The notes below the pieces were generated by a model, which saw only the letters and a list, made by a program, of their open reading frames with translations, had not been told where the DNA came from and made no database searches. Of a stretch of DNA of 64,000 nucleotides, positions 30,304 to 42,021 are shown piece by piece. The stretch is from Calamus simplicifolius. Lineage: Eukaryota > Streptophyta > Magnoliopsida > Arecales > Arecaceae. The stretch spans positions 178,079 through 242,078 of the forward strand of contig UESW01004383.1 in NCBI GenBank assembly GCA_900491605.1, in the 5' to 3' direction. Within the stretch, counting starts at the first letter, position 1, and each line of letters opens with the position of its first letter. Both the position numbers and the translations under genes were made by a program.

Positions 30304-31980
30304 TGTTGGCCCAGATGACAACCCAAGAGGGGGGGGTGAATTGGGTTCTTTAAAAATTAGCCTTTTAAAAATGTTTTGCTTAAGAAGAATGAAGGCAATA
30401 GCAATGCAAATACAAAGTGCAGTGAATAAAACAGAGATAGAGGAAGAGTCAATGAAAGCACGGCAAACACAAAGATTTTATAGTGGTTCGGTGTATCCAA
30501 CACCTACGTCCACTCCCAAGATTCACTTGGGTCCACACTATAATCACCCTAGATTACAGCAGAGTTGTTTTACAAGCTCACAACTCAAACTTGTTGTTTT
30601 CCCGGGCGCACAACGAACCCAGCTGGTTTTCAAGGGCTCACCAGCACAAAAACCCTAACCCAAGCTTTACCAAGCTTGTACCGAGGTAAGACTACCTCAA
30701 CTAGTTCAATCCCCCAGATTGAACTAGACACAAAGAATAATAGTATGGTTTTTCAGTTACAAAGCTCCTCAATGAGCAGATAAACAAATGTAAGAATAAA
30801 GTTTAGAAAAGCCTGATTTGCAGTTGGTTGGCTTTGAGCTTTTCTTCTTTTCCTCTTTTCCTCAACTCTTTTGAAGTGTAGAATCGGGCCTCAGCTTGGA
30901 TTCTTCACGGAATGTACTTTGGAGTTGATTTGAGCTTTTCCTCTTTTGAGTGTTGAAAATCACTTGAAATGCTCTTGAATAGCTCTTGGATTTTCTTCTG
31001 AAGCTTCCTTGGATTGTTGAGCTTGAACACAGAAGGAGCTTCCTTGGATTTCACACTCTTTCTTTCACTCTATTTTGAATCACGGATTTTTTCAAATGAA
31101 GCTCTGTTTTTCCGATTTTTCTTTTCTTTTCTCTTGAAATGAATATCTCTCTTTTGTATATGTTTGATTTGAAAACGGCTTCTCTATTTATAGATTCTGC
31201 AAAAATATAGCCATTAGAAACAAAGAAAAATAGCCGTTAATCAAAAATCTTACCGTTGACGCTGAGTTAGCATTCGGAAAAATTTTGCCCAGATTTGCTG
31301 GAGTCGACTCATGCTTTTCCCGAGTCAGCTCGAGGTCGTGATACTAAAAATAGAAAAGTTCAGAAAGTCAAAGGGTCGACTCATCAAAAGTAAAGTGTCG
31401 ACTCCTGAAAGTCGGGGGTCGACTCATGAAAAGTTGGGGTCGACTCGCGAAGTGCTCAGAAAAATACACCTCTGGTGTCTGAGCGGAGTCGACTCGCACA
31501 GTCATGGAGTCGACTCGACAGAATCAGGGGTCGACTCGAGAAATCACATGGGTCGACTCGAGACAGAGTTATTTCTGTACTCTGAGGGGAGTCGACTCTA
31601 AAACTCAAGAGTCGGCTCCGGAACGTATCAAAAATCAGAAAGTTTTCTGATTGACTTTAAATTCGTTCCAGATTCATTTTAAATCATTGAATTGACTTGA
31701 ATATACTAAAATTGACATTAAGAATCAATTCAAGAAGTGTTCCAAAAACTCATTGATTAAAATATTAAGTATTGAATTTCTTTTTGAAAGCTTAAACATT
31801 GAGCTTGAAGTTACTTTCAAATTGATTAAAGTTATACTTTAACATTCTCATTCATTGTTCTAAATAAATTCATTGCTCATGTAAATAAACTCATTACATC
31901 TTTTAATATACACATGGCTTTTGGTAATCATCAAAATCAATAAGATTGGGGCATATAATTTTTCAACAATCTCCCCAACA
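30304..31980 (-). repeat. 5' LTR of element B (right copy)
   Basis: Near-identical partner of 21455-23124, with TG...CA ends. The GTCGAC array is at 31300-31620, and the TATA box at 31184-31193 lies downstream of it on the element strand. It would drive transcription leftwards. Most differences from the other LTR are C/T or G/A changes, as expected of methylated cytosines in a silenced element. Confidence 0.9.
31300..31620 (-). repeat. GTCGAC motif array in U3 of B right LTR
   Basis: Same array as at 22446-22770, with a few motif-changing transitions: one copy has GTCGGCTC where the other has GTCAGCTC, and GTTGACTC where the other has GTCGACTC. Confidence 0.85.
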
Positions 31981-32248
31981 ATAGTATTTTGGACAAAACC
32001 ATAACTAAGAAAAAAAATGTATAGTATTTTGCTCCCCCTTTTGACTACATCTCTTGATATACTTTTCTTAAAATTATCATTCGAGATCTTTGAGTCATTG
32101 TAGTCTAATTTTTTGGATTAAATCTTCAAATCTCTTTGTAGATAGTGCTTTCGTAAATAAATAAGCGAGATTATTGTTGGATCGAACTTGTTGAACATTC
32201 TGAAGGTTATGAGTAAAAAAGAACTTTGGGGATATATGTTTTGTTCTG
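31981..32248 (-). other. Element C 3' non-coding part right of element B
   Basis: Starts with the second copy of ATAGT, the target duplication of B. It repeats the segment GGACAAAACCATAACTAAG found just left of B, so C already had a tandem repeat here before B inserted. No gene is seen. Confidence 0.6.
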
Positions 32249-34127
32249 TCACCTTTGATATACCCCTTCTTTCAGTTGAGCTATGCAAGCTGTATTATCC
32301 TCATACAAAATAGTTGGTACCTTCTTTTGAGAGGATAATCCACATGTCTTCTGAATGTGTTGGATTATCGATTTAAGCCATACACATATTTGGCTTGCTT
32401 CATGAATTGCTAGAATTTTGGCATGGTTAGATGATGTAGCCATAATTGTTTGCTTTGTAAAATGCCATGAAATAATAGTGCCACTATATGTAAAGACATA
32501 ACCCATTTGTGATCGACCATTATGAGGATTAGACAAATATCCTGCATATGCAAAACCTATTAATTGGATTTGGACAAATTTGAATAATACAAACTCATAT
32601 CCATTGTACCTCTGAGGTATCGGAATATGTGCTTAACACATGTCCAATGCCTCCTTGTAGGCAAAGAACTATATCTTCCTAACAAGTTTACTGGAAAAGA
32701 TATATCAGGTCGAGTATGAGCGCAAGATACATTAATGCACCTATTGTGCTAAGATATGATACTTCAGGACCAACTAGTTCTTCGTCATCTTCCTTAGGTC
32801 GGAAAGTATCTTTATCGATTTCAAGTAACCTTACGACCATCGGAGTACTCAATGGGTGTGCTTTATCCATATAAAACCTTTTAAGTATCTTTGTTGTATA
32901 AGCAGATTGGTGCACAAAAATTTTATTCTTAAGATGCTCGAACTGTAGGCCAAAACAAAATTTTATTCTTCCAAGATCTTTCATTTCAAATTATTGTTTA
33001 AGGCAATCTGCTGCCCTTTGAAGCTTTTCAGGAGTTTCAATTATGTTCAAATCATTAACATATACTGCAATGATCACAAATTATGATCAAGATCTCTTTA
33101 TAAAGACACAAAAACATATGGGATCATTGTTATAGCATTGTTTCAACAGATATTCAGTCAAATGATTGTACTACATACGCCCTGCTTGTTTTAACCCATA
33201 GAGAGGCTTCTACAATTTTATTGAATAAAGTTCTCTCGAATTAGAGTTAGACTTTTCGGGCAATTGTAATCCTTCTGGGATTTTCATATAGATATCATTG
33301 TCAAGTGAGCCATATAAATATGATGTCACTACATCCATAAGACACAATTCAAGTTTTTCATGCACTGCCAGACTAATCAAATACCGAAAAGCTATTGCAT
33401 CCACCACAGGAGAATACGTCTCTTTATAATCAATACCGGGTCTTTGTGAGAACTGTTGGACAACTAGTCATGCTTTATACCTCACAATTTCATTATCTTT
33501 ATTTTGCTTTCGCACGAATACTCATTTATATCCTACAAGTTTTACACCAGCAGGTGTTTAGACAACCGGTCCAAAAAATTTACGTTTTGCTAGCGATTTT
33601 AATTCAGAATCGATTCCATCCTTCCATTTTGGCCAATCTTGTCGATGTCTACATTCTTCCATAGACATTGGTTCATGATTCCCATTTTTATTTTTAATAT
33701 TTTGCGTAACATAATATGCAAATTTATCGTCGACGATTATCTTATATCGGTTCCATCTTTCCCCAGTCATAACATAATTGATAGAGATCTCTTCATTTTC
33801 TTTGATTTTAGGTACCTTATTCTCTTTTAGAACAGACTCTTCTAGAGTCTCAATTACTTCTATTATTATACTGGGGATCTTTTCTAGAATCACAGTATCT
33901 TCAATCTGGTCATCTAAATGCTTTGCTCCTTTTCTTTTGCGAGGGTTTTTAACTTTGGAACCAACTGATCTACCATGTTTTACTTTTCCCTTTATCTCAT
34001 TAGCAGTGGTAGATTGTCTTTCAGGGACAACAATTCTGATTGAAGCATTTGGAGCTGGTATATGTGACTTTGTCACTCTTTTAAGGTCAGTAAATGCGTC
34101 TAACAGTTGATTTACTAGTTTTTGCAT
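32249..34127 (-). pseudogene. Element C reverse transcriptase and RNase H remnants
   Basis: Decayed copia RT and RNase H. Read right to left, the RT entry carries WNRYKIIVDDKF, the ECRHRQDWPKWKDGIDSEL region (34127-33558), ELCLMDVVTSYLYGSLDNDI (33407-33210) and a KFCFGLQFEHLKNKI block (32984-32688). RNase H reads NGRSQMGYVFTYSGTIISW and ILYEDNTACIAQL (32536-32249). The YVDD region near 33050-33080 is broken. Many stops and frameshifts are present. Confidence 0.8.
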
Positions 34128-34542
34128 GTGAATTATCTTCTGAACTTCATGTTCATGTTGTTTTGTATGAGGATCGAGATGGAATAATGATAATTCATTC
34201 CAACTAATTTCTTTTACCAGCTGCTTATTTTATTCCCTTAATGTTGGGAAGATAGACTCATCAAAATGACAATCGACAAAACATGCCGTAAATAAATCTT
34301 TTATAGATGGTTCAAGATATTTAATTATAGATGAAGATTCATACCCAACATATATTCTTAACCTTCTTTGAGGTCCATCTTAGTGCATTATGGTGGAGCA
34401 ATTGGAACATAAACCACACATCCAAAAATTCTTAGATGAGAAATATTTGGTTCCTAACCATAAATCAATTGTAACGGAAAGAATTCATGATAATCAGTTA
34501 GCCTGATGCGAATAAGTACTGCTGCATATAAATAGCATGTCC
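34128..34542 (-). other. Element C integrase C-terminal and linker remnant
   Basis: No open frame of note. Read on the minus strand it holds short pieces of the integrase C-terminal region (for example a KHEVQKIIHMQK-type end near 34130-34160). Heavily decayed. Confidence 0.4.
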
Positions 34543-35356
34543 CTATATAGACAAAGAAAGTTTTTCTCTCATAAGTAATGGTCTTGCAATCAATTGGATC
34601 CGTTTGATAAGTGATTCCGCAAGACCATTTTGAGTATGAACATATGCTACAGGATGTTCAACGGTGATTCCAATGTTCAACGATGATTCCAATAGCAGTA
34701 CAATAATCATTGAATGCTTGAAAAGTAAATTCATTAGCATTATCAAGGCGTATTATCTTAATAGGATTATCTGAAAAATGAGCACATAGTCGAATTAATT
34801 GTACTAGTAGTCTTGCAAATGCCAGGTTACGAGTCGATAATAAGCATACATGTGACCATCTAGTTAAAGTATCAATTAAAACCATGAAATATCTAAATGA
34901 TCCACTTGATGGGTGAATAGGCCTACAAATATCACCATGTATGAGTTCCAGAAATCCAAAAGATTCAGTCTTAATTTTAGCCAGTGATGGCCTAATAATT
35001 AATTTGCCTTGAGAGCAAGCAGCACATGAGAATTCATTTGGTCGTAATATTTTATGATTCTTCAATGAATGTCTACATGAATTCTCTATAATTCTTCGCA
35101 TCATAATTGAACATGGATGACCCAACCGGCTATGCCAAATTATAAAATTATTTTGATGAGTAAACCTTTGGTTTACTATAGCATATGCTTCAACTGTGCT
35201 TATATTTGTGTAGTATAAACCAGAGAAAAATGCAGGCAATTTTTCTAATACACATTTCTTGCCTGAGATCATACTTGTAATGTACAAATACTCAATATTG
35301 CCTTCATTAGTTGTCTCAATGTGATATCCATTTCTGTGAATATCTTTAAAACTCAA
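34543..35356 (-). pseudogene. Element C integrase remnant
   Basis: A GAG_pre-integrase and integrase core of a copia polyprotein. Visible pieces are FIIWHSRLGHPC, CAACSQGKLIIRPS, LELIHGDICRPIHP, FRYFMVLIDTLTRWSHV, IIRLDNANEFTFQAF and, in another frame, PVAYVHTQNGLAESLIKR. One repeated segment (the GITVEHP / GIIVEHW region, about 34660-34690) appears twice, shifting the frame. The core Asp and Glu neighbourhoods remain recognisable, but the gene is dead. Confidence 0.8.
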
Positions 35357-36035
35357 TAAATTTCTTTGAAACCTTTCAGAATATAAGGATCATCAATTAT
35401 AAATTTTATTCCTCTAGGCAAAATGGTATAGGATCTTCCAGAGCCTTCAATCAATTTTGCATTACCATAAATTGTATTGACATTTATTACCTGCATTCTT
35501 AAGTAGGAGAAGTATTTCATATCTTTAAGTATAAGTATTTCATATCTTTAAGTATAGTGTGCATTATAGCACTGTCAACGAGGCACAAATTGTTGTTGTC
35601 AAAAAAAGATTCTACTCGAGATAATTCTATTTTCTTCATGGAAAGAATGATATGTAGTAAAATACAAATTAGAATACAAGGTATATAAAGGCATAAAAAC
35701 TAAAAGTCATAATTCATCATTGCATCAGTTTTCTTAAAACAAACATATGTATAATAAGATATTATTTTATTGCATGTTATTATTTGATAACATAGGCATT
35801 CTTAAAATTATCCTTATACATTCATGCTATCAATTAGACAAGCTTATTTTCTTTTGATTGGATAAAGAAGTCAACAACATCTAGATCATCAAATCCAATT
35901 TCAAGAGGGCCACATTCAAAAACAAAATTTGTTTTCATCTTTTTCTTATTCTTTTTTAATGACTTCTGATAAAGTTCAATGAAGTATTTTGGCGTACGAC
36001 AGGTACGCGATCAATGACCCTTCATTCCAAAATGA
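35357..36035 (-). pseudogene. Element C protease region remnant
   Basis: Between gag and integrase. The minus-strand reading around 35560-35640 resembles the area of a copia protease (a VESFFDNNNLCLVDSAIMH-type piece), including a small direct repeat TATCTTTAAGTATA near 35520-35555. No long frame is left. Assignment rests mainly on position. Confidence 0.45.
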
Positions 36036-36814
36036 TAGCATGAATTTTTCACCAATTTTTTTACTTATGTTTCCTTTGTCTTTTTCAACCTTTGTCTTAT
36101 TTTTCTCCCACTTCAGTTAGTGAAAGGAGTTTTAACATGACTACCACAATAACCAAAACATCCTCGACCACGTCCACGACCATGCCTTTGTTTATAAAAT
36201 TGATATGTAATCGCCTTCACTTCAGGGAATGGTGCAAAGCCAGTTGGACAGACTTCATGATTTTTCATCAAAAGTTCATTATTTTGTTCAACCACAAGAA
36301 GGCAGAAAATTAGTTCAGAATATTTTCTAAAATCTTTTTCACGATATTGCTGCTGCAGGAGCAAATTGAAAGCATGAAAAGTGAAAAAGGTTTTTTTCAG
36401 CATGTCCTCATCAGTGACTTATTTTTCACATAATTTCAATTAGAAAGTAATTCTGAATATAGCTGAATTATATTCACTTACTGTCTTATAATCTTGTAGA
36501 CATAATTGCATCCAATCATAATGAGCTTTTGAAAGAATGACCATTTTTTGGTGGTCATAACGCTTTTTTAGGCTATTCCAAAGGACAAGGGGATCTTTTA
36601 TCATTAGGTATTCAGCTTTCAATCCCTCGTCAAGGTAGTATCGCAGGAAGATCATTGCTTTTGCTTTGTCTTGGTTGGATGCCTCATTACCATCTTTAAT
36701 TGTATCACCAAGGGCATTAGCCTCCAGATGGATTTCAGTATCAAGTATCCATCATAGATAATTTTTGCCCATGATATCTAGTGTCACAAAATCAAGTTTT
36801 GCCAAATTTGCCAT
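36036..36814 (-). pseudogene. Element C gag remnant
   Basis: The start (MANLAKLDF at 36814) leads to a YLWWILDTEIHLEA region, then MIFLRYYLDEGLKAEYLM, a LWNSLKKRYDHQK block and YDWMQLCLQDYKTVSEYNSA. In a second frame come TGFAPFPEVKA and an RGRGRGCFGY zinc-knuckle remnant. These match the UBN2-type gag of some plant copia elements. At least one frameshift near 36420-36440 breaks it. Confidence 0.75.
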
Positions 36815-37065
36815 AACAATACTATCAAAGCACACAAAGTAAATTAGTACACAACCTTTTATTAGAATAATTTTTTTCAAATTTATCTAGGACTAGAGAT
36901 AATCGTATATATATAAATGACCAAGTGGTAAGTTGAAACTAAAGAAAAATATTAAAAGAAAAGATTTAATTAGATATGTAAATAACTTGCATAAATAATA
37001 TTTATCTCAATAAAAGTTTCTTTAACAAATGTAGAATGATGAGGTAGAGACTCATGTTGATAACA

Positions 37066-37315
37066 TGTTATATAATTAAAGAATAAAGTGACTAAGAAAA
37101 GAAAGTATTGAAAATTTTAATGTGTTTTCTCTTATTCCATCCGAGTATCTCAAATACAACTCAATGCCATCTATTTATAGGCATAGAAAAAGATGTTACA
37201 TTCATCAACGTTAATAAGCGTTTACATGGGTAATGCCAATAGACATAACCTTATCTTGGAATAACCTCCTTTTGAAATACCAATGGACATCGATGTTATT
37301 GGTATTATTATAACA
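37066..37315 (-). repeat. 5' LTR of element C (right copy)
   Basis: Partner of 20997-21257, with TGTTATATAATTAAAG at one end and TTATAACA at the other. TATA box (plus-strand CTATTTATAG) at 37171-37180. Confidence 0.75.
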
Positions 37316-38099
37316 GTATATATTCATTTTCATAACCTTAGTTTAAGTGCATTTCCCTGCTCAAATAGCTTGTAGTTTTACTTTATTTGAACCCCGTCGA
37401 AGTCCTAAACTTGAGGCTTACGATCTATTTTCTAGTGTTTCCTGAATATAGGAATGCCCCCATTTTATGTCCTGTCCGACGTTAGGCGAGATTTTCCAAC
37501 TTGCCTCGTGGAAACTAAAAGCCAGCAGCTCGTACCCTAAGTGGCGAGGCTTTGCGGTTAGGGTTGTTCTGGCGCTAAAAGGCCAGAGACCTAATCTATT
37601 TTTTTGTTATTTTTAAGCAGTAGAGCTTTTAATTTTGTAATTTTGAACGATCAAATTGTTTTAAAAGAAACTGTTTGTTATTTAGTAATACATATATGAA
37701 ATGATGAAACTTTACCATTTGTTTGATAATTAAATTGAGACTATTTTTACTATCAAGAAATGACAATAAAGCAGCACATTACATGCTACTTTGAATTATC
37801 TAATTATTTAATATATAATTTAATAATAATTATATTATATTATATTATATCATATTATTGTAAGGAATTGGCATGAATATACTTATACATGCAAAATTTT
37901 CACCAAAATACAAAAGGATAACCATGTTTTTGAAGTAAAGCTTTTGCATAAAAGTTTCAAGGTTATTTTTCAATTCTTTTTAGATAGGATTGCTATTTAG
38001 AACTAAGATTAAACATCTAAAAATCATTAAAAAAGCTTGATATACCTCTTCCCAATAATAAAAACAAAGGTTTAATCTCAAATTAGTTAGAATTGACTA
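37316..38099. other. Gene-free stretch with a GC-richer island
   Basis: Right flank of element C. About 37440-37590 is clearly richer in G and C than its surroundings but shows no ORF or RNA gene. The rest is AT-rich with a TTATATTATA repeat (about 37830-37850). Confidence 0.4.
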
Positions 38100-40160
38100 C
38101 ATAATTTTTTTTCTTTCATTTTGCTTAGTTTTATATTATATTTTATATAAAATACAATAATTTTAACCATCTCTCTATCCCTTCCTTTTTATGTATTTTT
38201 TTAATATATTTTTTATTTTTTTCCTTTTATATATATCAAACCACTCTTTCGTGCTAACATATAATTAGATATACATTGCAAAAATCTAAATAATGTAAGT
38301 TTTTTCTCTTAATTTATCCTTAATTAGTGTTACTTTTACTTTTTATAAAAAAAAAATATTTCTTATTCCATCTTTTCTTATATTTCTATACATTTATCTT
38401 AATATTTTTATTTTTTACAACATTCATCTTGTATACATATAATTTTTTAACTATCCAACATTCTATACCATAAAGTATAATCGATCTTGCAGCCATCTAA
38501 TCAAATTTTTTTTTCAATATTCTAAGATCACAAAATATTTCAATTATACATTTTCAATTCATCTAACTTGCTTTAATCCTATGGATAACATCATTCTCTC
38601 TTTTTTATAAATAATTAATTTTAAATATTAAAAAAATTATTTTTTAAAAAAATATTATCTTCAATTTTTATTCTATATTTATTTTTATTTTTAATTATAT
38701 TAAAATTACATTTCATCTATTCTATTTTTGTTTTAATTAATCTTAAATATTTAAATTTTAATACATTTCTTCATAATTTAATTTATGATTAACTATAATC
38801 TTAATTTCATCAACTAGTACTATATTATCTACAAATAATATACACCAAAAAAATATAATCCTAAATATGTCTTATAAGTTCATCCATAATTTATACAAAA
38901 AGTTAAGATTTAAGAATAGATCTCTAATGTAAACCTAATGTAATTAAAAATTTACTAGTATTACTGCTAATCACTAGTATTATCACTAGTAATTCTTATA
39001 CTAGTAACCACTCTATCATATGTATTTTTTATTATGTTAATAAATCTTATGGGTACTTTTTTTTCTAATACCCATCATAAGACTTTTTTTAAAAAATTTA
39101 TTCTTTCTCTAAATCAATAAAAATTATATGAAAATCTTATCTCTTATCTCTATGTTTTTTTCTTATTTACTCCTAAGAAGAAAATAGCTTTTATAGTCGT
39201 CCTTCCTAATATAAAACCAAAATAATTTTTTAATATTTTTATAGTGCAACTTAATTTATGTACAATCCTTCTCTTTCAAAATTTCATAGTATAACTCATG
39301 AGTTTACTATCGTAATGGTTAGAATAATTTTGAATGTCTTCTTTATTTTTATAAATAGGTACTATAATGCTCATTCTCCATTCATGAGGTTGTTCATAGT
39401 ATTAAAAATTTTATTAAATAAATTTATCATTTAAGTTAGTCCTACATCACTTAAACATTTCTAAACCTATATTAAAAGTTTATCATATCTCATTGCTCTT
39501 TTTATTTTTAAGCTTTTTCATAGCATTTTTTACTTTATATATCTTAATTTTATGAGCATATGCCATATTTCTATAATTAATGGAACTAATAAAATGCCCT
39601 AAATTATTTATATAATTTTTATTTAAAAATTTATTTAAAGAGCTTCTTTGATTTCATCCTCTTTAACCAAAACTTTTTAATCGCTCTTGTTAATGCATTT
39701 ATCTTAAATCATATCTCTAATTTTTTCTATTAATTTTGTAATTCTATATATATCTTTCTCTCTATCATTATTTTTAGCATATAATATAATTTTTTTATAT
39801 ACCTTAAAGTTAGCCTCTCATACAATTTTTTTATTTTTTAACCATTTTATAGTTTTCATATATTTATCTATTTAGATAGTACAATTTTTATTTTTTAATC
39901 ATTTTATTTATTTATCTATTCCTATATTCAGATAGTTTTTATAGCATTTTCTTTTAGCCTTAATTTGTAAATGAACTTTGTCATTTCATCACTAAAATTT
40001 TTTATCATATAATATTTTTCTTTTGACTCTTTTAATATATGTATTTTTTAAAACTATTTTTCTAATACTTTTAGCCATATCTTTTAAATACTATTTTTTT
40101 CTTTATTATTCTATCCTTAAAAGCCAATAGTTTCTCATAAACCTCTTTTCTAATAACCAT
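38100..40160 (-). mobile_element. Decayed RTE-type LINE (antisense reading)
   Basis: Very AT-rich, no open frame. The plus strand has pieces such as CATTCTATACCATAAAGTAT and GATCTTGCAGCCATCTAATC (38458-38507), plus ACTATATTATCTACAAATAA (38819-38838). I recognise these as the reverse complement of plant RTE-type endonuclease/RT regions. Boundaries are approximate, and old AT-shifted decay makes proof by eye impossible. Confidence 0.4.
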
Positions 40161-40206
40161 ATCAAATGGGGCCCAAATCAAATCAAGAGAACCAAGTCAA
40201 CAAAGA

Positions 40207-40624
40207 GAACTAGACATTATTTACAGTACAGCATTGTTTTAGAAAACAATAAGAAATTACTTGAAAAAAATTTAATGTTGAATGAAGTCAAACAAGATGA
40301 AACTCCAAGTCAATTCTAGTTTTGGATGGGATTTTTGTCAAATGGAGTCCAAAGCAAAACATCAAACCATCAATCAGATCACAACCAATATTTACCTAAT
40401 GGAAAGGGGAAAGCAGAACTAGACATTATTTACAGTACAGCATTGTTTCAGAAAAAAATAAGAAATTACTTGAAAAAAAATTAATGTTGAATGAAGTCAA
40501 ACAAGATGAAACTCCAAGTCAATTCTAGTTTTGGATGGGATTTTTGTCAAATGGAGTCCAAAGCAAAACTTCAAACCATAAATCAGATCACAACCAATAT
40601 TTACCTAATGGAAAGGGGAAAGCA
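40207..40624 (+). repeat. Two-copy tandem duplication, 209-bp unit
   Basis: The unit starts GAACTAGACATTATTTACAG at 40207 and again at 40416, and each copy ends at GGGGAAAGCA. The copies differ at only a few positions, so the duplication is recent compared with its surroundings. Short frames inside it have no motif. Confidence 0.9.
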
Positions 40625-41663
40625 GACGCCTATTTTGTACTTTTTAAGAGTAGGTCAACCATCACAAAGAATCATTTAATGGTTCTTTTCCTTAAACTAT
40701 ATATATATATATATAAAGTTTGATTACCTTTGTTTTATTTCCAAAAAATGCTACTCAGATGATTTAATATACTTCAAAACCAAGAGGAGAAATTGACGTG
40801 AAGTTTTTTCAGAACTAAGATCTTAGTTAAATCATCTCAATTTTAAATCTTTAGCAAAAAGTATAAAGGTATTGGGCAACGATTGCTAACTAGTACACAC
40901 ACCGTATTTCTCTTCAAGATGCTGCATTGCTTGATCAAATTCTTGCATTCCGTGATGTATGAGATAATTGGCATCTCGCTGATATTAAAAGGCAATGGTA
41001 AAGAACTACTACTACATTACACTATGATATTGGTATGGAAATATTGATCTAGATTTATAAGGTAACTACTATTTACTCTTACTGCAGGGAGGGGTAACAT
41101 AATCAGTCAGTTACCAGAAAATGCATCCATCCATAATATCTCATGAGTAACTACTAGCATGCTGGCCTCAGATCCAATTCGTTAACAATCTTTGAGGTGG
41201 ATGTCTTGAAGAAATAGACAGCAAAACTGACAACCTGACTCATAAATAGAATGCCGATCAAATGATTCCTCATAAACATCTTCATTCCACTTAGAAAGTT
41301 AGGGGTAAGATGGATTAGATAATACCATTAGGATCCATCTTCATATCTAAATCTACCCGGTCCTGGTTATAAATTTGGGTATCCAATCAATATCTATATT
41401 TATATTCTAATTCATTAAAAAAAGTAAATATAGATATAGATAGATAATTATCCAATATGTATCCCCGGATATATCTGAATTTACTTGTAATCATGCTTAA
41501 TCTTATATGTCATTCTTGAACTTAAAAAAATAAATAAATAACTATATTAATAAGATATTGACTTAATTTATCTTTTACTTTGTAATATCTTTGATTCATA
41601 GATCATAAAGGTTAAACTTTTTCACTTCTATCCGTATCTATTTAAAATAATAAATATAAATAT
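40625..41663. other. Gene-free stretch
   Basis: AT-rich flank of element D, with TA repeats (about 40700-40716) and an ATAGATATAGATAGATA run (about 41429-41445). No gene or element is recognised. Confidence 0.5.
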
Positions 41664-42009
41664 TGTTGGTCAACAATACAGAGGAGATAGGAGCGGAAGC
41701 ATGATCCTTTGGATCGATTGTCTTCTTTGAACTAACTCTGTTCCACAACCCAGATAGCTTGGATTGCTCAAGATCTCTCAGAACCCATACCCACTTCTTT
41801 CTTTGCATACCTTTTATATAGATGGGGAAGAGGATATGAACATGTTGAACCGTTTCCTCCATGAACAAACGTCATCCTCCTTAATAAGGACGTTATTGCC
41901 GTTTCTTTCATGAAGAAACGTTACCCTTTAATGGAGAAAGGTTTCTACCCATATAATGGACGTATCCACCCATTTAATAAGAACCCATCATGGGTGGATA
42001 CGTTCAACA
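41664..42009 (-). repeat. 3' LTR of element D
   Basis: Runs from TGTTGGTCAACAATAC to ACGTTCAACA on the plus strand, with TGTTG/CAACA inverted ends. The TATA box reads CTTTTATATA on the plus strand at 41811-41820. A purine-rich GTGAGTGAGAGA tract lies next to it on the element strand (42010-42021), fitting a polypurine tract. Confidence 0.65.
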
Positions 42010-42021
42010 TCTCTCACTCAC

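Larger units (their letters stand above)
21455..31980 (-). mobile_element. Element B: full-length SIRE/Maximus-type Ty1/copia element
   Basis: A 10,526-bp element with two nearly identical LTRs (21455-23124 and 30304-31980) and an exact 5-bp target duplication ATAGT (21450-21454 and 31981-31985). On the minus strand it has a PBS for initiator tRNA-Met (TGGTATCAGAGC), gag with a zinc knuckle, a second knuckle, protease, integrase, RT and RNase H, a third ORF and a polypurine tract. Long LTRs, this PBS and an extra ORF after pol fit the SIRE/Maximus lineage. By eye the LTRs differ at about 20 positions plus small indels, so insertion is recent. A few single-base frameshifts make this copy probably inactive. 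Confidence 0.9.
20997..37315 (-). mobile_element. Element C: Ty1/copia element, split by element B
   Basis: Two similar 250-260 bp LTRs in the same orientation (20997-21257 and 37066-37315) flank minus-strand gag, integrase, RT and RNase H remnants (32249-36814). Their order from right to left is the copia order. Element B is inserted between the RNase H and the left LTR. A pre-existing tandem repeat of about 40 bp (GGACAAAACCATAACTAAG) in C is split by B. All C genes are broken. I could not find an exact target duplication (flanks ATATT and GTATA), as expected of an old copy. Confidence 0.8.

Noticed and set aside
20997..37315. Target-site duplication of element C
   Set aside because: Flanks ATATT and GTATA are similar in base content but do not match; I could not support a duplication.
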